Assembly (NCBI GenBank): GCA_963711065.1
Contig: CAVQCO010000005.1
Location: 1-64,000, forward strand
Origin: Bog-473 sp963711065
GTDB lineage: Bacteria; Actinomycetota; Acidimicrobiia; Acidimicrobiales; RAAP-2
DNA: 64,000 nt
Reading direction: 5' to 3'
The translations under genes and the position numbers were made by a program. The notes beneath the pieces were generated by a model. That model searched no databases and had not been told where the DNA came from. It saw only the letters and a list, made by a program, of their open reading frames with translations. The stretch's first letter is position 1; each line of letters begins with the position of its first letter. Of the stretch, positions 1 to 8,760 are shown one piece after another.

Positions 1-99
1 CGTTCGGTGGAGTCAAGCAGAGCGGTTTCGGACGGGAGGGAGGACGCGCTCGGGATTGATGAGTTCCTCCAGCTCAAGAACGTCTTCATCGCCTCTTGA
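1..99 (+). CDS. Aldehyde dehydrogenase, C-terminal tail (partial, frameshifted)
   Basis: The first codons (from base 3) read FGGVKQSGFGREGGRA, the conserved C-terminal signature of NAD(P)-dependent aldehyde dehydrogenases, which oxidise aldehydes to acids. In that frame a stop appears at 57-59, but the expected family tail (IDEFLQLKNVF-like) continues in the next frame to a stop at 97-99. One extra base near position 51 explains this. The rest of the gene lies outside the window. It precedes an SDR on the same strand by about 80 bases, so both may act in one alcohol/aldehyde oxidation route. The family assignment is firm; whether the frameshift is real is unknown. Confidence 0.75.
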   Translation, partial: RSVESSRAVSDGREDALGIDEFLQLKNVFIAS

Positions 100-177
100 A
101 CCACGTACCGAGTTCTTTGCCAACCCTGGTCCCGGCCAGCCTGGGCCTTCCGACAACCACACCACAGGGAGATCATG

Positions 178-993
178 ATGGGAATTCTTTCGGGCCGCGT
201 TGCCTTTGTCACCGGGGCCGGTCATGGCCAGGGGCGCTCACACGCCATTCGATTGGCACGGGAGGGTGCTGACTTGCTGATCTGCGATGCATGCATGCCG
301 ATCGAGCAGATGGCTTACCCGATGGCCACCTTCCAGGAGCTCGAGGAGACCGCGATGCTCGTCGAGAAGACGGGACAGCGCTGCAGCTTTGCAAAGATCG
401 ACGTTCGCGATTCGACCGGCCTTTACGAATTCGTACAAGAGGGGGTCAAGACGCTCGGCCCGGTTCGGATCGTGGCAGCCAACGCAGCCATCAACATCAT
501 GCGTCTCATCGAGGACCTTGATCTCGAGACGTGGCAGCTCGTCATCGATGTCAACTTGACCGGCGTCTTCAATACTGTCAAGGCAGCGCTGCCTTCCATG
601 GTCGAAGCCGGAAAGGGAGGCTCCATCATCATCACGAGCTCATCGGCCGCAATCAGCGGCCTCCCCTTCCACGCTCACTACGCCTCCGCGAAGGCTGGCC
701 TGCTGGGGCTGACCCGTGCGCTTGCCGTCGAGCTTGGCGACAAGGACATCCGGATCAACACGATCCATCCGGGGGCAGTCACGACGGCCATGTCGACCGA
801 CGTGACCCTCCCCTCGCTCCTGGAAAACCCCCGGAATGCCGGCATGTTCGCTAACTCGTACAGTCCTCTGCTGCCGTATGAGAGCGCCGAGGTTGGCGAT
901 ATCAGCGACGCAGTTGTCTTCCTGGCATCAGATCAGAGTCGAATGATCACCGGCGCCAATCTCCCGATTGATATGGGCGTCTCGGTCCACTGA
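178..993 (+). CDS. Mycofactocin-type SDR family oxidoreductase
   Basis: Classical short-chain dehydrogenase of 271 residues. The nucleotide-binding motif TGAGHGQGR is at residues 12-20, NAA at 102-104, catalytic Ser at 154-156, Tyr168 and Lys172 (YASAK). The HGQGRSHA form of the glycine motif and the long insertion after the second beta strand (about residues 37-60) are typical of SDRs that keep NAD tightly bound and pass electrons to mycofactocin. The substrate is unknown, probably a secondary alcohol. Two ATGs are adjacent (175 and 178); the second is chosen from spacing to GGGAG at about 165. It follows the aldehyde dehydrogenase tail and converges on the P450 gene. No mycofactocin biosynthesis gene is in the window. 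Confidence 0.85.
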   Translation: MGILSGRVAFVTGAGHGQGRSHAIRLAREGADLLICDACMPIEQMAYPMATFQELEETAMLVEKTGQRCSFAKIDVRDSTGLYEFVQEGVKTLGPVRIVAANAAINIMRLIEDLDLETWQLVIDVNLTGVFNTVKAALPSMVEAGKGGSIIITSSSAAISGLPFHAHYASAKAGLLGLTRALAVELGDKDIRINTIHPGAVTTAMSTDVTLPSLLENPRNAGMFANSYSPLLPYESAEVGDISDAVVFLASDQSRMITGANLPIDMGVSVH

Positions 994-1032
994 GACACCC
1001 GCCGAGGCGGGCTGGCGTGGGTCGGAAGGATC

Positions 1033-2220
1033 TCACAAAACCGCCGGAAGATGAAGATAGCCGTAGACGATGCCGACACTCTCCCCGCGGACGGCATTCT
1101 CCCAGTCGATCCTGTAATCGGGGATTCTCTCGAGAACCGTTTCGAGCGCGATGCGGAACTCGGCACGCGCAAGAGTCGAACCGAGACATCGATGAGCTCC
1201 GAGGCCGAATGTGGCGTGCCGATTCGGTAAGCGGGCAAAATCCAGCTCGTCAGGGTTCTCGAATGCCTCTGGGTCACGGTTGGCCGACGCCCAACACACC
1301 TGGAGGCGTTCACCAGCGCGGATCTCCTGACCGCCGACAACCACGTCCTCCTTTGCCGTTCGCGCCAGCATTTGTTGCGGTGCCTCAAAGCGAAGAAACT
1401 CCTCGATGGCTGACTCCATCAACCCGGGGTTCTCAATGAGCTGCTGCCTACGGTCGGGATGCCGGTCTAGGTAGGCCAACGCATTGCCGATCGCCATCGT
1501 GGTGGTGTCGAGGCCCCCGGCATATATCAGGAGGAGGATCCTCATGATCTCGTCGTCCGTCAACGATCGACCTTCGATTTCTCCGGTCACGAGACGGGAG
1601 ATGATGTCATCAGTTGGGTCCGCTCGCCGCTCGTTCACGAGCTCCATCGAGCGGCTGATGATCCACAGAAATGCCTCTTGGTTCGCGGCCTCTTCGCTGG
1701 GATTCTCCCTGAAGCCTTGCTTGAAGATCGCCCGGTGGACCGGATCCGCAAAGCGCCGCCATTCTTCCTCGGGAATGCCTACCATCCTGAGTGTGATGAT
1801 TGCGGGTATGGGACCGCCAAAGTCGTCCATGAAATCAAGGTGTCCAGCGTCCATGACCTCATCGATCAACGAGTTCGCAATCTTGCGGATCGCAGGCTCT
1901 ATTCCTTCGATCACTGACTGAGAAAAGAGCGGAAGGAGCAGCCGCCGAAAGGCGAGGGAAATCGGGGGATCCGTCTCGATGGGAATCATCGGCGACTGCG
2001 GAGCGATCGGAATGGTCACGCCATCGGCAGAGGAGAACCGGACGTCGTCCTTCGCAACGGTCTGCACGTCCTCGTAGCGTGTCAGCAGCCAAAATCCGCC
2101 GTATTGATCGCTCCATTTGACTGGGCAATTCTTGCGCAGATATCCGTAGACGGCCCAGGGGTCCTCCCCGAACTCTTCGCTGTGGTGGTCCAGGTGTTCG
2201 ACGATCTTCTCGACGTTCAT
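1033..2220 (-). CDS. Cytochrome P450
   Basis: Soluble bacterial P450 of 395 residues, the usual length. Visible hallmarks: I-helix AGGLDTT at about 234-240, the ExxR pair at 274/277, and the haem loop FGLGAHRCLG with the proximal Cys at 345. It would hydroxylate a hydrophobic substrate using electrons from a ferredoxin, none of which is nearby. AAGGAGGG at 2227-2234 touches an upstream ATG at 2226 but sits six bases from the ATG at 2220, so the latter is the likelier start. It lies 69 bases downstream of the amidohydrolase on the same strand and is probably co-transcribed with it. The substrate cannot be read from sequence. Confidence 0.92.
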   Translation of the reverse strand: MNVEKIVEHLDHHSEEFGEDPWAVYGYLRKNCPVKWSDQYGGFWLLTRYEDVQTVAKDDVRFSSADGVTIPIAPQSPMIPIETDPPISLAFRRLLLPLFSQSVIEGIEPAIRKIANSLIDEVMDAGHLDFMDDFGGPIPAIITLRMVGIPEEEWRRFADPVHRAIFKQGFRENPSEEAANQEAFLWIISRSMELVNERRADPTDDIISRLVTGEIEGRSLTDDEIMRILLLIYAGGLDTTTMAIGNALAYLDRHPDRRQQLIENPGLMESAIEEFLRFEAPQQMLARTAKEDVVVGGQEIRAGERLQVCWASANRDPEAFENPDELDFARLPNRHATFGLGAHRCLGSTLARAEFRIALETVLERIPDYRIDWENAVRGESVGIVYGYLHLPAVL

Positions 2221-2289
2221 GTACATCCCTCCTTCTGGCCAGACTCGGCGCCTCCGTGTCTCCTGGTTAGTGCCGTCACGGGTGATCGA

Positions 2290-3435
2290 TTACCCACCGG
2301 TGTACCGATTGATCACCGCGTCGGAAAGGGCGAAATTGAACAAGGATTCGGCATTCATGTATGTCATCATCGCGACCTCATCGGCAGGAACCGTCTCGAA
2401 CTGTTCCTTGACCGATGCCTGGGTATTGGGAAACGGGGTGTCTGCGTGTGGGTAGTCCGACTCCCACAGGATGTGATCGACGGTGTAGTCGTAGCGGTAA
2501 CGGATACCGATTGGCTCTTCGATCATGCAAAACCACATGTTCTTCCGAGCCACCTCTGACGGGAGGATGTCAGCGTCGGGCACGTGGGTCCAATAGCGGT
2601 GTCGATCCCATTGCCGGTCGGCCCGTTCGAGAGCGGCTGTGATCCACCCGATTCCCCCCTCCGACCACACGAGTTTCACGTCCGGATACTTACGGGGAAG
2701 ATGGCTGCACATGAGGTTCACGGCCGACTCTGCCGCCATCGTAAAGGCCGAGGCAATTCTGACCATCGGAATGAAGCCCTCAAGAGAAACTTGCGGACTA
2801 GCTCCCCCGATGTGCATGCAGATCGGAAGCTCTGCCTCCTGGCACAGTGCGAACAGGGGCTCCCAGTAGTCCGTGTGGTAGCCCGGAAGTCCAAGGTTGG
2901 CAGGGTTCTCGATCCAACACAGTGCCTTGGTGCCACGCTCAATTGTCCGGGTCGTCTCTGCCACACAGAGGTCGACGTCCCATACCGGTGCGATGGTCAT
3001 GGGTACGAACATCCCGGGCTCGGCCGCGCACCACTCGTCGAATATGAAGTCGTTCCACGCCTGGACACACGCATAGGCAAGGTCCTTGTCGGCGAAAGTC
3101 TCGAACTTGCGGCCCCCGAAGCCGGGGAGTGTCGGGAAGGCAACGCTGGCGAAGATCCCCTGTGACAGGAAGTCCCTCGCACGCTCCTTAGGGTCGTAGC
3201 AGCCTGGGATCATGTCCTCGAACCGGGTGGGCTCCATTCCCCACTGCTCACGGGGTTTGCCCGCAACGGCATTGAGCCCCATCGTCTGCTCGGATCCGCC
3301 CTCCCACTCCCAGATCTGGCGACCGTCGCGCTCGACTACATGCGGCGCTCGGTCCTTGTACCTCGCCGGCACCCGTTTGGACCACACGTCGGCTGGTTCC
3401 ACGATGTGATCGTCCACACTGAAGAGCTTGAGCAC
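2290..3435 (-). CDS. Amidohydrolase family protein (TIM-barrel, amidohydrolase 2)
   Basis: 381-residue protein of the amidohydrolase-2 family, which hydrolyses or decarboxylates carboxylic substrates on a metal-bound TIM barrel. It begins with SVDDHIVEP (residues 6-14), the DHxxE variant of the N-terminal HxH motif common in actinobacterial members. Metal-ligand regions are seen at MHIGG (His208) and WESDYPHAD (324-332). Start is GTG with GAAGGAGGA about nine bases upstream. It heads a two-gene unit with the P450. Relatives are often found in degradation clusters for steroids, terpenoids or aromatic acids; the substrate here is unknown. Confidence 0.85.
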   Translation of the reverse strand: MLKLFSVDDHIVEPADVWSKRVPARYKDRAPHVVERDGRQIWEWEGGSEQTMGLNAVAGKPREQWGMEPTRFEDMIPGCYDPKERARDFLSQGIFASVAFPTLPGFGGRKFETFADKDLAYACVQAWNDFIFDEWCAAEPGMFVPMTIAPVWDVDLCVAETTRTIERGTKALCWIENPANLGLPGYHTDYWEPLFALCQEAELPICMHIGGASPQVSLEGFIPMVRIASAFTMAAESAVNLMCSHLPRKYPDVKLVWSEGGIGWITAALERADRQWDRHRYWTHVPDADILPSEVARKNMWFCMIEEPIGIRYRYDYTVDHILWESDYPHADTPFPNTQASVKEQFETVPADEVAMMTYMNAESLFNFALSDAVINRYTGG

Positions 3436-3499
3436 GTTCTCTTCCTCCTTCGTCCCGACTCAGACTGGCGCGACGCGACCCAAGGGGACTATTTAGGCT

Positions 3500-3528
3500 A
3501 TTCTATATGAATTGCGACGGCCCCTCAA
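3500..3528 (-). promoter_or_regulatory. Candidate sigma-A promoter for the amidohydrolase/P450 unit
   Basis: In the 205-base AT-rich gap 3436-3640, reading leftwards, TTGAGG (3528-3523) and TAGAAT (3505-3500) are separated by exactly 17 bases, about 65 bases before the amidohydrolase GTG. The rest of the gap holds no open frame of note. The call rests on motif match and position only. Confidence 0.45.
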
Positions 3529-3640
3529 CAAGGTAACTACTTATCTGACCTGGATATATAGACAAAGCTCTGCGTACCCTCCCATCTATTAAGGTTCCTC
3601 AATAAGGAGATGCTCGCCAAGTTCATCGACCGTCAAGCGG

Positions 3641-4438
3641 CTACCCGCCGGTGAACTCGGCTTCCCGGTGCTGAGCGAACGCCTTCATCCCCTCTGCGAA
3701 GTCCCGCGTCCGCACCGCCAATTCCTCGGTGATCGCTTCGTTCTTGAGGGCGTCCGAGTACGAGGACGTCCCCTGCTGATTGAGCAGATGCTTCGTGAGG
3801 CCGACAGAGATGGTGGCGGCCCGTGCGAATTCGTCGATCACCAACTGCGACTCCGCCTCGAGAGCGTCGGCGGTCACCAGTGCGTTGATCATTCCCCACT
3901 CATGAGCCTCCTCCGCGTTGATCTTGCGCGCTCTGAGCAGGGCGTCCTTGGCGCGCGCCATTCCGACGAGCTTAGGTAAGAGCCATGTGATGCCGCTGTC
4001 GGGTGTGAAACCACGGGCCACATAGGGAGCCCAAAATTTCGCCGTGTCGTCGGCAACGATGTAGTCGCCGCTCAGGGCAAGCGCAAAGCCGATGCCGGCC
4101 GCGTAGCCTCGCACGACAGTCACAACGGGCAGCTGAACGGCTGAAATCGCCTCCATCAACCGATGCGGACCCCACGACATACGGCGTTCCAAATTCCCCG
4201 TCCTTGGCTTTTGCCCGGTTGAGGCGTTGCTCTCGACCAGGTCCATGCCCGAACAGAAATCCTTGCCTTTCCCGCGGATGACGATGACACGGGTGATGTC
4301 ACCTCTCGCTGCATCGACGATCCGCTCAGTCATCTCGATGGCCATGCGGTAGGTGAGCGCATTGCCCCGATCAGACCGGTTGAAGACGAATTCGAGAACG
4401 GCACCGTCGTCGTTCACGAGGAGGTGATCGACGCTCAC
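3641..4438 (-). CDS. Enoyl-CoA hydratase/isomerase family protein (crotonase)
   Basis: Crotonase-fold protein of 265 residues that binds an acyl-CoA thioester. The two oxyanion-hole segments are visible: FCSGMD at 61-66 and GYAAGIG at 111-117. Where typical hydratases have catalytic Glu residues this protein has GFTPDSGI (143-150), so an isomerase or hydrolase-like activity is possible. The chosen start is GTG at 4438, which overlaps the stop of the upstream FMN-binding gene as GTGA, implying translational coupling; upstream in-frame codons lie inside that gene. It is the last gene of a four-gene CoA-thioester operon. Confidence 0.85.
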   Translation of the reverse strand: MSVDHLLVNDDGAVLEFVFNRSDRGNALTYRMAIEMTERIVDAARGDITRVIVIRGKGKDFCSGMDLVESNASTGQKPRTGNLERRMSWGPHRLMEAISAVQLPVVTVVRGYAAGIGFALALSGDYIVADDTAKFWAPYVARGFTPDSGITWLLPKLVGMARAKDALLRARKINAEEAHEWGMINALVTADALEAESQLVIDEFARAATISVGLTKHLLNQQGTSSYSDALKNEAITEELAVRTRDFAEGMKAFAQHREAEFTGG

Positions 4439-4908
4439 CGAACCGCCAGTCCTCGGTTGTTCCAGTTGAGTACCTTGCCTTCCGGTGTGAAGCACATCAG
4501 CGTCATGCCCGAATAGGCCTGTTGCGAGCTCACGGGCATCTCCTTGGTCGAGGTCCGATACCGCGCATACTTGCGCTCCGTCTCAGCCAGAAAACGCTCC
4601 TTGAGCTCGGGAGAGGCTTCAATGATCTCGGCGTGCCCGTTCATCTGCACGCCCCGCAGCTCAGACCACAGTTCCCCGTCCTCCACCAGAAACGCGCTCA
4701 CAGGATTCTTCTTGATTCGCAGCAGCTTCTTACCCCGCGTGCGGACATAGATGCTCCGGTCCAAGAGGGCGAACCAAGTGGGGAGGGAGACAGGGGAGCC
4801 GTCACCCTTGAGCGTCGTCAGCACCCCCGTGTGCGCATCACGTACGAAGTCCCAGATCTCTTGCTCGCTCATGCGGATTGACGGTTTCTGCTGCGGTTCT
4901 ATGCCCAT
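4435..4908 (-). CDS. Pyridoxamine 5'-phosphate oxidase-like flavin-binding protein
   Basis: 157-residue split-barrel flavoprotein of the PNPOx-like superfamily, many actinobacterial members of which use FMN or deazaflavin F420. Features are an N-terminal helix (SEQEIWDFVRDAHTGVL), the strand-turn GDGSPVSLPTWFALLDRSIYV, and GKKLLRIKKNP, which usually contacts the cofactor phosphate. ATG at 4908 has AAGGG about ten bases upstream; a longer frame exists but would overlap the CoA-transferase gene. Set between a CoA transferase and an enoyl-CoA hydratase, it may reduce an unsaturated intermediate. That role is inferred from context only. Confidence 0.7.
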   Translation of the reverse strand: MGIEPQQKPSIRMSEQEIWDFVRDAHTGVLTTLKGDGSPVSLPTWFALLDRSIYVRTRGKKLLRIKKNPVSAFLVEDGELWSELRGVQMNGHAEIIEASPELKERFLAETERKYARYRTSTKEMPVSSQQAYSGMTLMCFTPEGKVLNWNNRGLAVR

Positions 4909-4951
4909 AGATTCGGTGCCCTTTTCAAACCGGAGATCACAGTGATCTGGG

Positions 4952-6151
4952 TTAGACGACTCCATCTTCTCGGAGGACCTTGATCTCACCTTCCGAGAGC
5001 CCAAGGTCGCTCAGAACGGCCTCCGTATGTTCTCCGAGGAGGGGGGCCGGAAGGGTCACCTCATACGGCTGACCGCTCACCACGGCCGGCCAGCCGATCG
5101 TGGTGAAGGGACCCGCGTGAGGATGCTCCGTCTCGAGGATCACCCGTCGTGACTTGAGCTGGGGGTCATCGAGGAGGTCAGCTCTCTGATTCGCAGGCCC
5201 CATGGCCACATCGGCGCCCAGCGCCACGTCCATCCAGTCGGCGAGTGTGCGCTCGTGGAAGATGTCTTGGAGTTCGTGCGCAAGGTTCCCTTCGCCGACG
5301 AAGTCCACGGGCGCATCTCTGTGGATGTTCTCGAGGAGATCGGTTCGCTCGATCGCGAGGCAGAAGTTTCTCCAGAACTTCTCCTCGATGGCACAGAAGA
5401 GGATGTATTTGCCATCCTTGGTCTCGTAAAAGTGGTACTTGGCATTTGGTCCGCCTTCCGCTGATCCCATGCCCCGCCGGTCGACAAGCCGTGAACTGTT
5501 CCAGTCATAGATCGGCTTGAGCCACATGGTGGACAAGACCGCGTCGGATCCAGCGACGTCGATCTTTGAGCCTTGACCGGTCCGTTGGCGCTGCCAGAGT
5601 GCGGCGACGGCGGTCAGAGCGGCGTTGGTCGCAGCGACCATGGTTCCGTCAGCGAGGCCTTGGCCCTCTTCGACGAGCCCGTCTGCTCCGGTGTGGAGTT
5701 CGATCCCACCGCCCAGGGCCCCCATCATTTGGCCGTGCGTAGGTATCTCTGCGTAGGGTCCGGTTGCACCGAACCCGCTGCATTGACAATAGATGATGTC
5801 TTCCTTGACGGCGCGCTGAGCTTCGTAGCCGATCCCCATCCGATCACACGCGCTCCCGGCGAAGCCATCCACGAAGATGTCGGCGGTCCGCAGCAGTTCG
5901 AAGAAGATGCCTCGACCTCGCTCAGCTCGGAGGTTCAACGTCACGCTCTTCTTCGAGCGGTTCGCGTACAGGTGCGCCGGGCTGTGGTGAGGAGTGATCT
6001 GGCCGAGGAAGTCACGCAGGTAGTCGCCGACTCCGGGAGCCTCGACCTTGATCACCTCTGCGCCAAGGTCACCGAGGATCCTTCCGGTCTGGTCACCGTT
6101 GAAGAGCACAGCGCACTCGACGACCCGAACACCTTCAAGGAGCTTGATCAC
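4952..6151 (-). CDS. CaiB/BaiF family CoA transferase
   Basis: Class III CoA transferase of 399 residues that moves CoA between carboxylic acids through an aspartyl-CoA thioester. The N-terminal LLEGVRVVE and LGDLGAEVIKVE, the NRSKKSVTLNL strand (64-74) and the catalytic Asp168 in LADGTM match the family. Start is GTG at 6151 with GGAGGG about nine bases upstream; the longer in-frame extension lacks family similarity. It lies 34 bases after the tandem CoA transferase, likely activating the acid substrate of this catabolic operon. Confidence 0.88.
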   Translation of the reverse strand: MIKLLEGVRVVECAVLFNGDQTGRILGDLGAEVIKVEAPGVGDYLRDFLGQITPHHSPAHLYANRSKKSVTLNLRAERGRGIFFELLRTADIFVDGFAGSACDRMGIGYEAQRAVKEDIIYCQCSGFGATGPYAEIPTHGQMMGALGGGIELHTGADGLVEEGQGLADGTMVAATNAALTAVAALWQRQRTGQGSKIDVAGSDAVLSTMWLKPIYDWNSSRLVDRRGMGSAEGGPNAKYHFYETKDGKYILFCAIEEKFWRNFCLAIERTDLLENIHRDAPVDFVGEGNLAHELQDIFHERTLADWMDVALGADVAMGPANQRADLLDDPQLKSRRVILETEHPHAGPFTTIGWPAVVSGQPYEVTLPAPLLGEHTEAVLSDLGLSEGEIKVLREDGVV

Positions 6152-6185
6152 GAAAATCCACCCTCCACTGTGTCGTCCGTCTGAC

Positions 6186-8561
6186 CTACGGCGTCGCCAT
6201 CGCGATGATGCCGCTATCCCTGAGCCTTGCCAGATCCTCTTCTGCGAACCCGAGCGAACCGAGCACCTCCGCCGTGTCGGCTCCCAGCTCTGGAGCCAAC
6301 CGGTGTGATGGGAACTCCGCATCGGACACGGTGAAGAAGAGGTCAAACTCGCGCACGTTTCCCTTGGCTGCGTGATGCGTTTCGGCGACACGCCGCCTCC
6401 TCCGGAGGTCCGGGTCGTTCATGAGCTCGTGGATGATCCGGCCTGACGGCTCGATGGCCGGGATGTCCTCAGCATCGAGTGCCTTCAAGAGGTCGGCTGT
6501 GCTCCATGCCGCAATGGCATCTTCGAGAAGCTCTCCTAGGTCGTCATCGTGCTGCCGACGACTCTCGAACGTGGAAAACCTCTCATCGCCCCAGATGTCG
6601 ATTCCGAGGACCTCCCCGAGGCGGCCTGCCCTCTCATCATCTAGGGCAACCACGCACACCCACCCGTCACGAGTTGAAAAGAGTCGTTCAAGGGCACTGA
6701 GGCCGTACTGCATGGTGTCGAGTCTCCCGGCGCCGAGAACCCCTCCGTCGATGGTGCGCACGACGTGAGCCATGTGCGTCAAGGTGGCGTTCAATTGCGA
6801 GTTTTCTATATACGAACCCTTGCCTGTGCGCTGTCGTATGAGAAGGGCGAGCAAGACACCCACGACTCCGACCAGGCCGTTGCCCGGATCCTCGTTGCCG
6901 ACGGGCGGCATCGGTTCCTGGTACCGACCGGCTACTTCGAAGGTGACGCCGACATAGCCCGAAAGCATCGGAGCAAAGCTCTGGCGATGCTGGTGGGGGC
7001 CAGAGGAGCCCCAGCCCGGCGCATAGAGATAGACCGAATCAGACCTGACTGCCGCAACCGAGTCGTAATCGAGTCCAAGTCGCTCAGCCGCCCCCGGTCG
7101 CAAGTTGTGGTGAACGACGTCGGCCCACTCGATCAAACCGCGGACGGCTGGCTCCAGTTCCGGATGCTTGAGATCGGCCGCGACCGAGCGCTTCCCTGCT
7201 TGTGCAGCGAAGAACGGGCGTTCGAGTCCCCGGAGCTGATCGCCGCGGACGGGCTCGACCTTGATCACGTCAGCACCGAGATCAGCGAGCATCCGTGAAG
7301 TGAAGGGGCCGGCGTAATACGCACCGAGGTCCAGCACCCGTATGCCGTCGAGGAGCGGCCGGCGGTCCGGGGTCCCGCTCGGAAGCGCCACGGGTGCGCT
7401 TCTTGCGCCCGACCCCAATAGGTCGGCCGTGTGGTCCCCTGGCCGCGGTGCCGGCCTGGGAGGGTCGAAATCGACGCCGTCGAGCTTCACGGGGGTTCCT
7501 ACCTGTTGGATGCGGCCAAGGTTCGGATCGTCGACCTCCACGACCATCTGGTTGTGACGCACTTGAGGTTTGTCGAACGACTCGCCCGGTTGGAGGTGCT
7601 CAATACCGCAGACGTCGGCTTCCAGCAGCTTCTCCACCCAGTAGTCGCGCGGCTGGGTCGCGAAGATGGCGACGGACTCGTTGATGAGAAGCGCCTGCCG
7701 ATCGGGATCGAGAAGCTCCGCCATATCCATGCCCGATTCACTCGACGGAATCCGGTCATCGAGCCCGAGTACTTTCATGAGGCGTCCGAACGCCCCCACC
7801 GCCCCGGTGTGCACTCCGATGTAGCCGTCATCCGCGCATTGAAACGAACGTGTGACGATTCGCCGCCCCGACGTGCCCTGACTCAGACGTATGTCAGTCG
7901 AGGTGCCGGGAAGTCCGCTCAGTGATTGATCAGACTCTCCCCACAGCATCGCGTGGTACGCCATGGCCCCGTCGAAGAGAGAGGTCTCGACCCGGCGCCC
8001 CACTCCGTCCTGGTCGCGTCGGTACAGGGCAGCCAGCGTCCCGATGAGTCCCAGGTAGCCCGCACCGATGCTGGCGAAGGGAAGCCCCTGGAAGATTGGT
8101 GGCTCTCGATGGCCGGCCTGGTCCGCCATCGTGCCGGCAAGGGCGAACACGATCGGCTCAAAACCCGGAACGTCCCGCCACCGGCTGTCGGCGCCGAAGC
8201 CAGAAATAGAACAGTAGATAAGCCCGGGAAACCGTTCGTGAAGGGTGATCCAACCCAGGTCGAAGGAGTCGGCCACTCCCGGGCGCCAGCTCTCCACGAA
8301 AAGGTCCGCGTCGACCAGGAGCCGGCTGACCGCCTGTCGCCCGTCACTGCTCTTCAGGTCACATTCCACGCTCCGCTTGTTGCGGTTGAACACCGAGGAC
8401 GCTGCTGGCGCATAGCTGCGGAAAGGGTCGCCACCCGGTCGCTCGACCCAGATCACATCGGCACCCAAGTCGGCGAGCATCCCGGTCATGCGGGGCCCGG
8501 TCGAGCCGTGAGAGCAATCGACGACCCTCAGTCCTCTCAATGGCTGCGTCACCGTGTTCAC
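6186..8561 (-). CDS. Tandem (fused) CaiB/BaiF family CoA transferase
   Basis: About 791 residues holding two complete class III CoA-transferase domains: one from residue 8 (LRGLRVVD) to about 370 and one from about 403 (LLDGIRVLD) to the end. Each has its own LADLGADVI segment and N-x-(N/G)KRS strand. In domain 2 an acidic residue sits where the catalytic Asp is expected (NEDPGNG, about 556-562). In domain 1 the corresponding stretch reads LPFASIGAG (160-168), without Asp, so it may be structural. Start is GTG at 8561 or GTG at 8552; AAGGG spacing favours the latter. It is the first gene of the leftward operon and diverges from an SDR. Confidence 0.87.
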   Translation of the reverse strand: MNTVTQPLRGLRVVDCSHGSTGPRMTGMLADLGADVIWVERPGGDPFRSYAPAASSVFNRNKRSVECDLKSSDGRQAVSRLLVDADLFVESWRPGVADSFDLGWITLHERFPGLIYCSISGFGADSRWRDVPGFEPIVFALAGTMADQAGHREPPIFQGLPFASIGAGYLGLIGTLAALYRRDQDGVGRRVETSLFDGAMAYHAMLWGESDQSLSGLPGTSTDIRLSQGTSGRRIVTRSFQCADDGYIGVHTGAVGAFGRLMKVLGLDDRIPSSESGMDMAELLDPDRQALLINESVAIFATQPRDYWVEKLLEADVCGIEHLQPGESFDKPQVRHNQMVVEVDDPNLGRIQQVGTPVKLDGVDFDPPRPAPRPGDHTADLLGSGARSAPVALPSGTPDRRPLLDGIRVLDLGAYYAGPFTSRMLADLGADVIKVEPVRGDQLRGLERPFFAAQAGKRSVAADLKHPELEPAVRGLIEWADVVHHNLRPGAAERLGLDYDSVAAVRSDSVYLYAPGWGSSGPHQHRQSFAPMLSGYVGVTFEVAGRYQEPMPPVGNEDPGNGLVGVVGVLLALLIRQRTGKGSYIENSQLNATLTHMAHVVRTIDGGVLGAGRLDTMQYGLSALERLFSTRDGWVCVVALDDERAGRLGEVLGIDIWGDERFSTFESRRQHDDDLGELLEDAIAAWSTADLLKALDAEDIPAIEPSGRIIHELMNDPDLRRRRRVAETHHAAKGNVREFDLFFTVSDAEFPSHRLAPELGADTAEVLGSLGFAEEDLARLRDSGIIAMATP

Positions 8562-8760
8562 CCTTGTCAGTTTGATACTGCAGTCCGAGCCAAGCTGCCG
8601 CCATTGAGGATACTATACTCGCGCTACCTGCATATCAAGCCTTCGGATAAACCCGTTCTAACTGGTTCTATACGTGAAGCTGATGTGCGACGCCGATCTG
8701 CTGGATCATAAAGAGGACTACTAATACAGTCCGAACCAGTCGATTCCGAAAGGAGGGCGC
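8562..8760. promoter_or_regulatory. Divergent intergenic region with an 8-bp inverted repeat
   Basis: AT-rich 199-base gap between the tandem CoA transferase (leftward) and an SDR (rightward). ACTGGTTC at 8661-8668 and GAACCAGT at 8733-8740 form a perfect inverted repeat that could be two operator half-sites or a loop. TATAGT is readable leftward at 8617-8612 with TTGATA upstream at a short 15-base spacing; TAATAC at 8722-8727 may be a rightward -10. The ribosome site AAAGGAGGG at 8749-8757 serves the SDR. No local regulator gene is seen. Confidence 0.35.
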
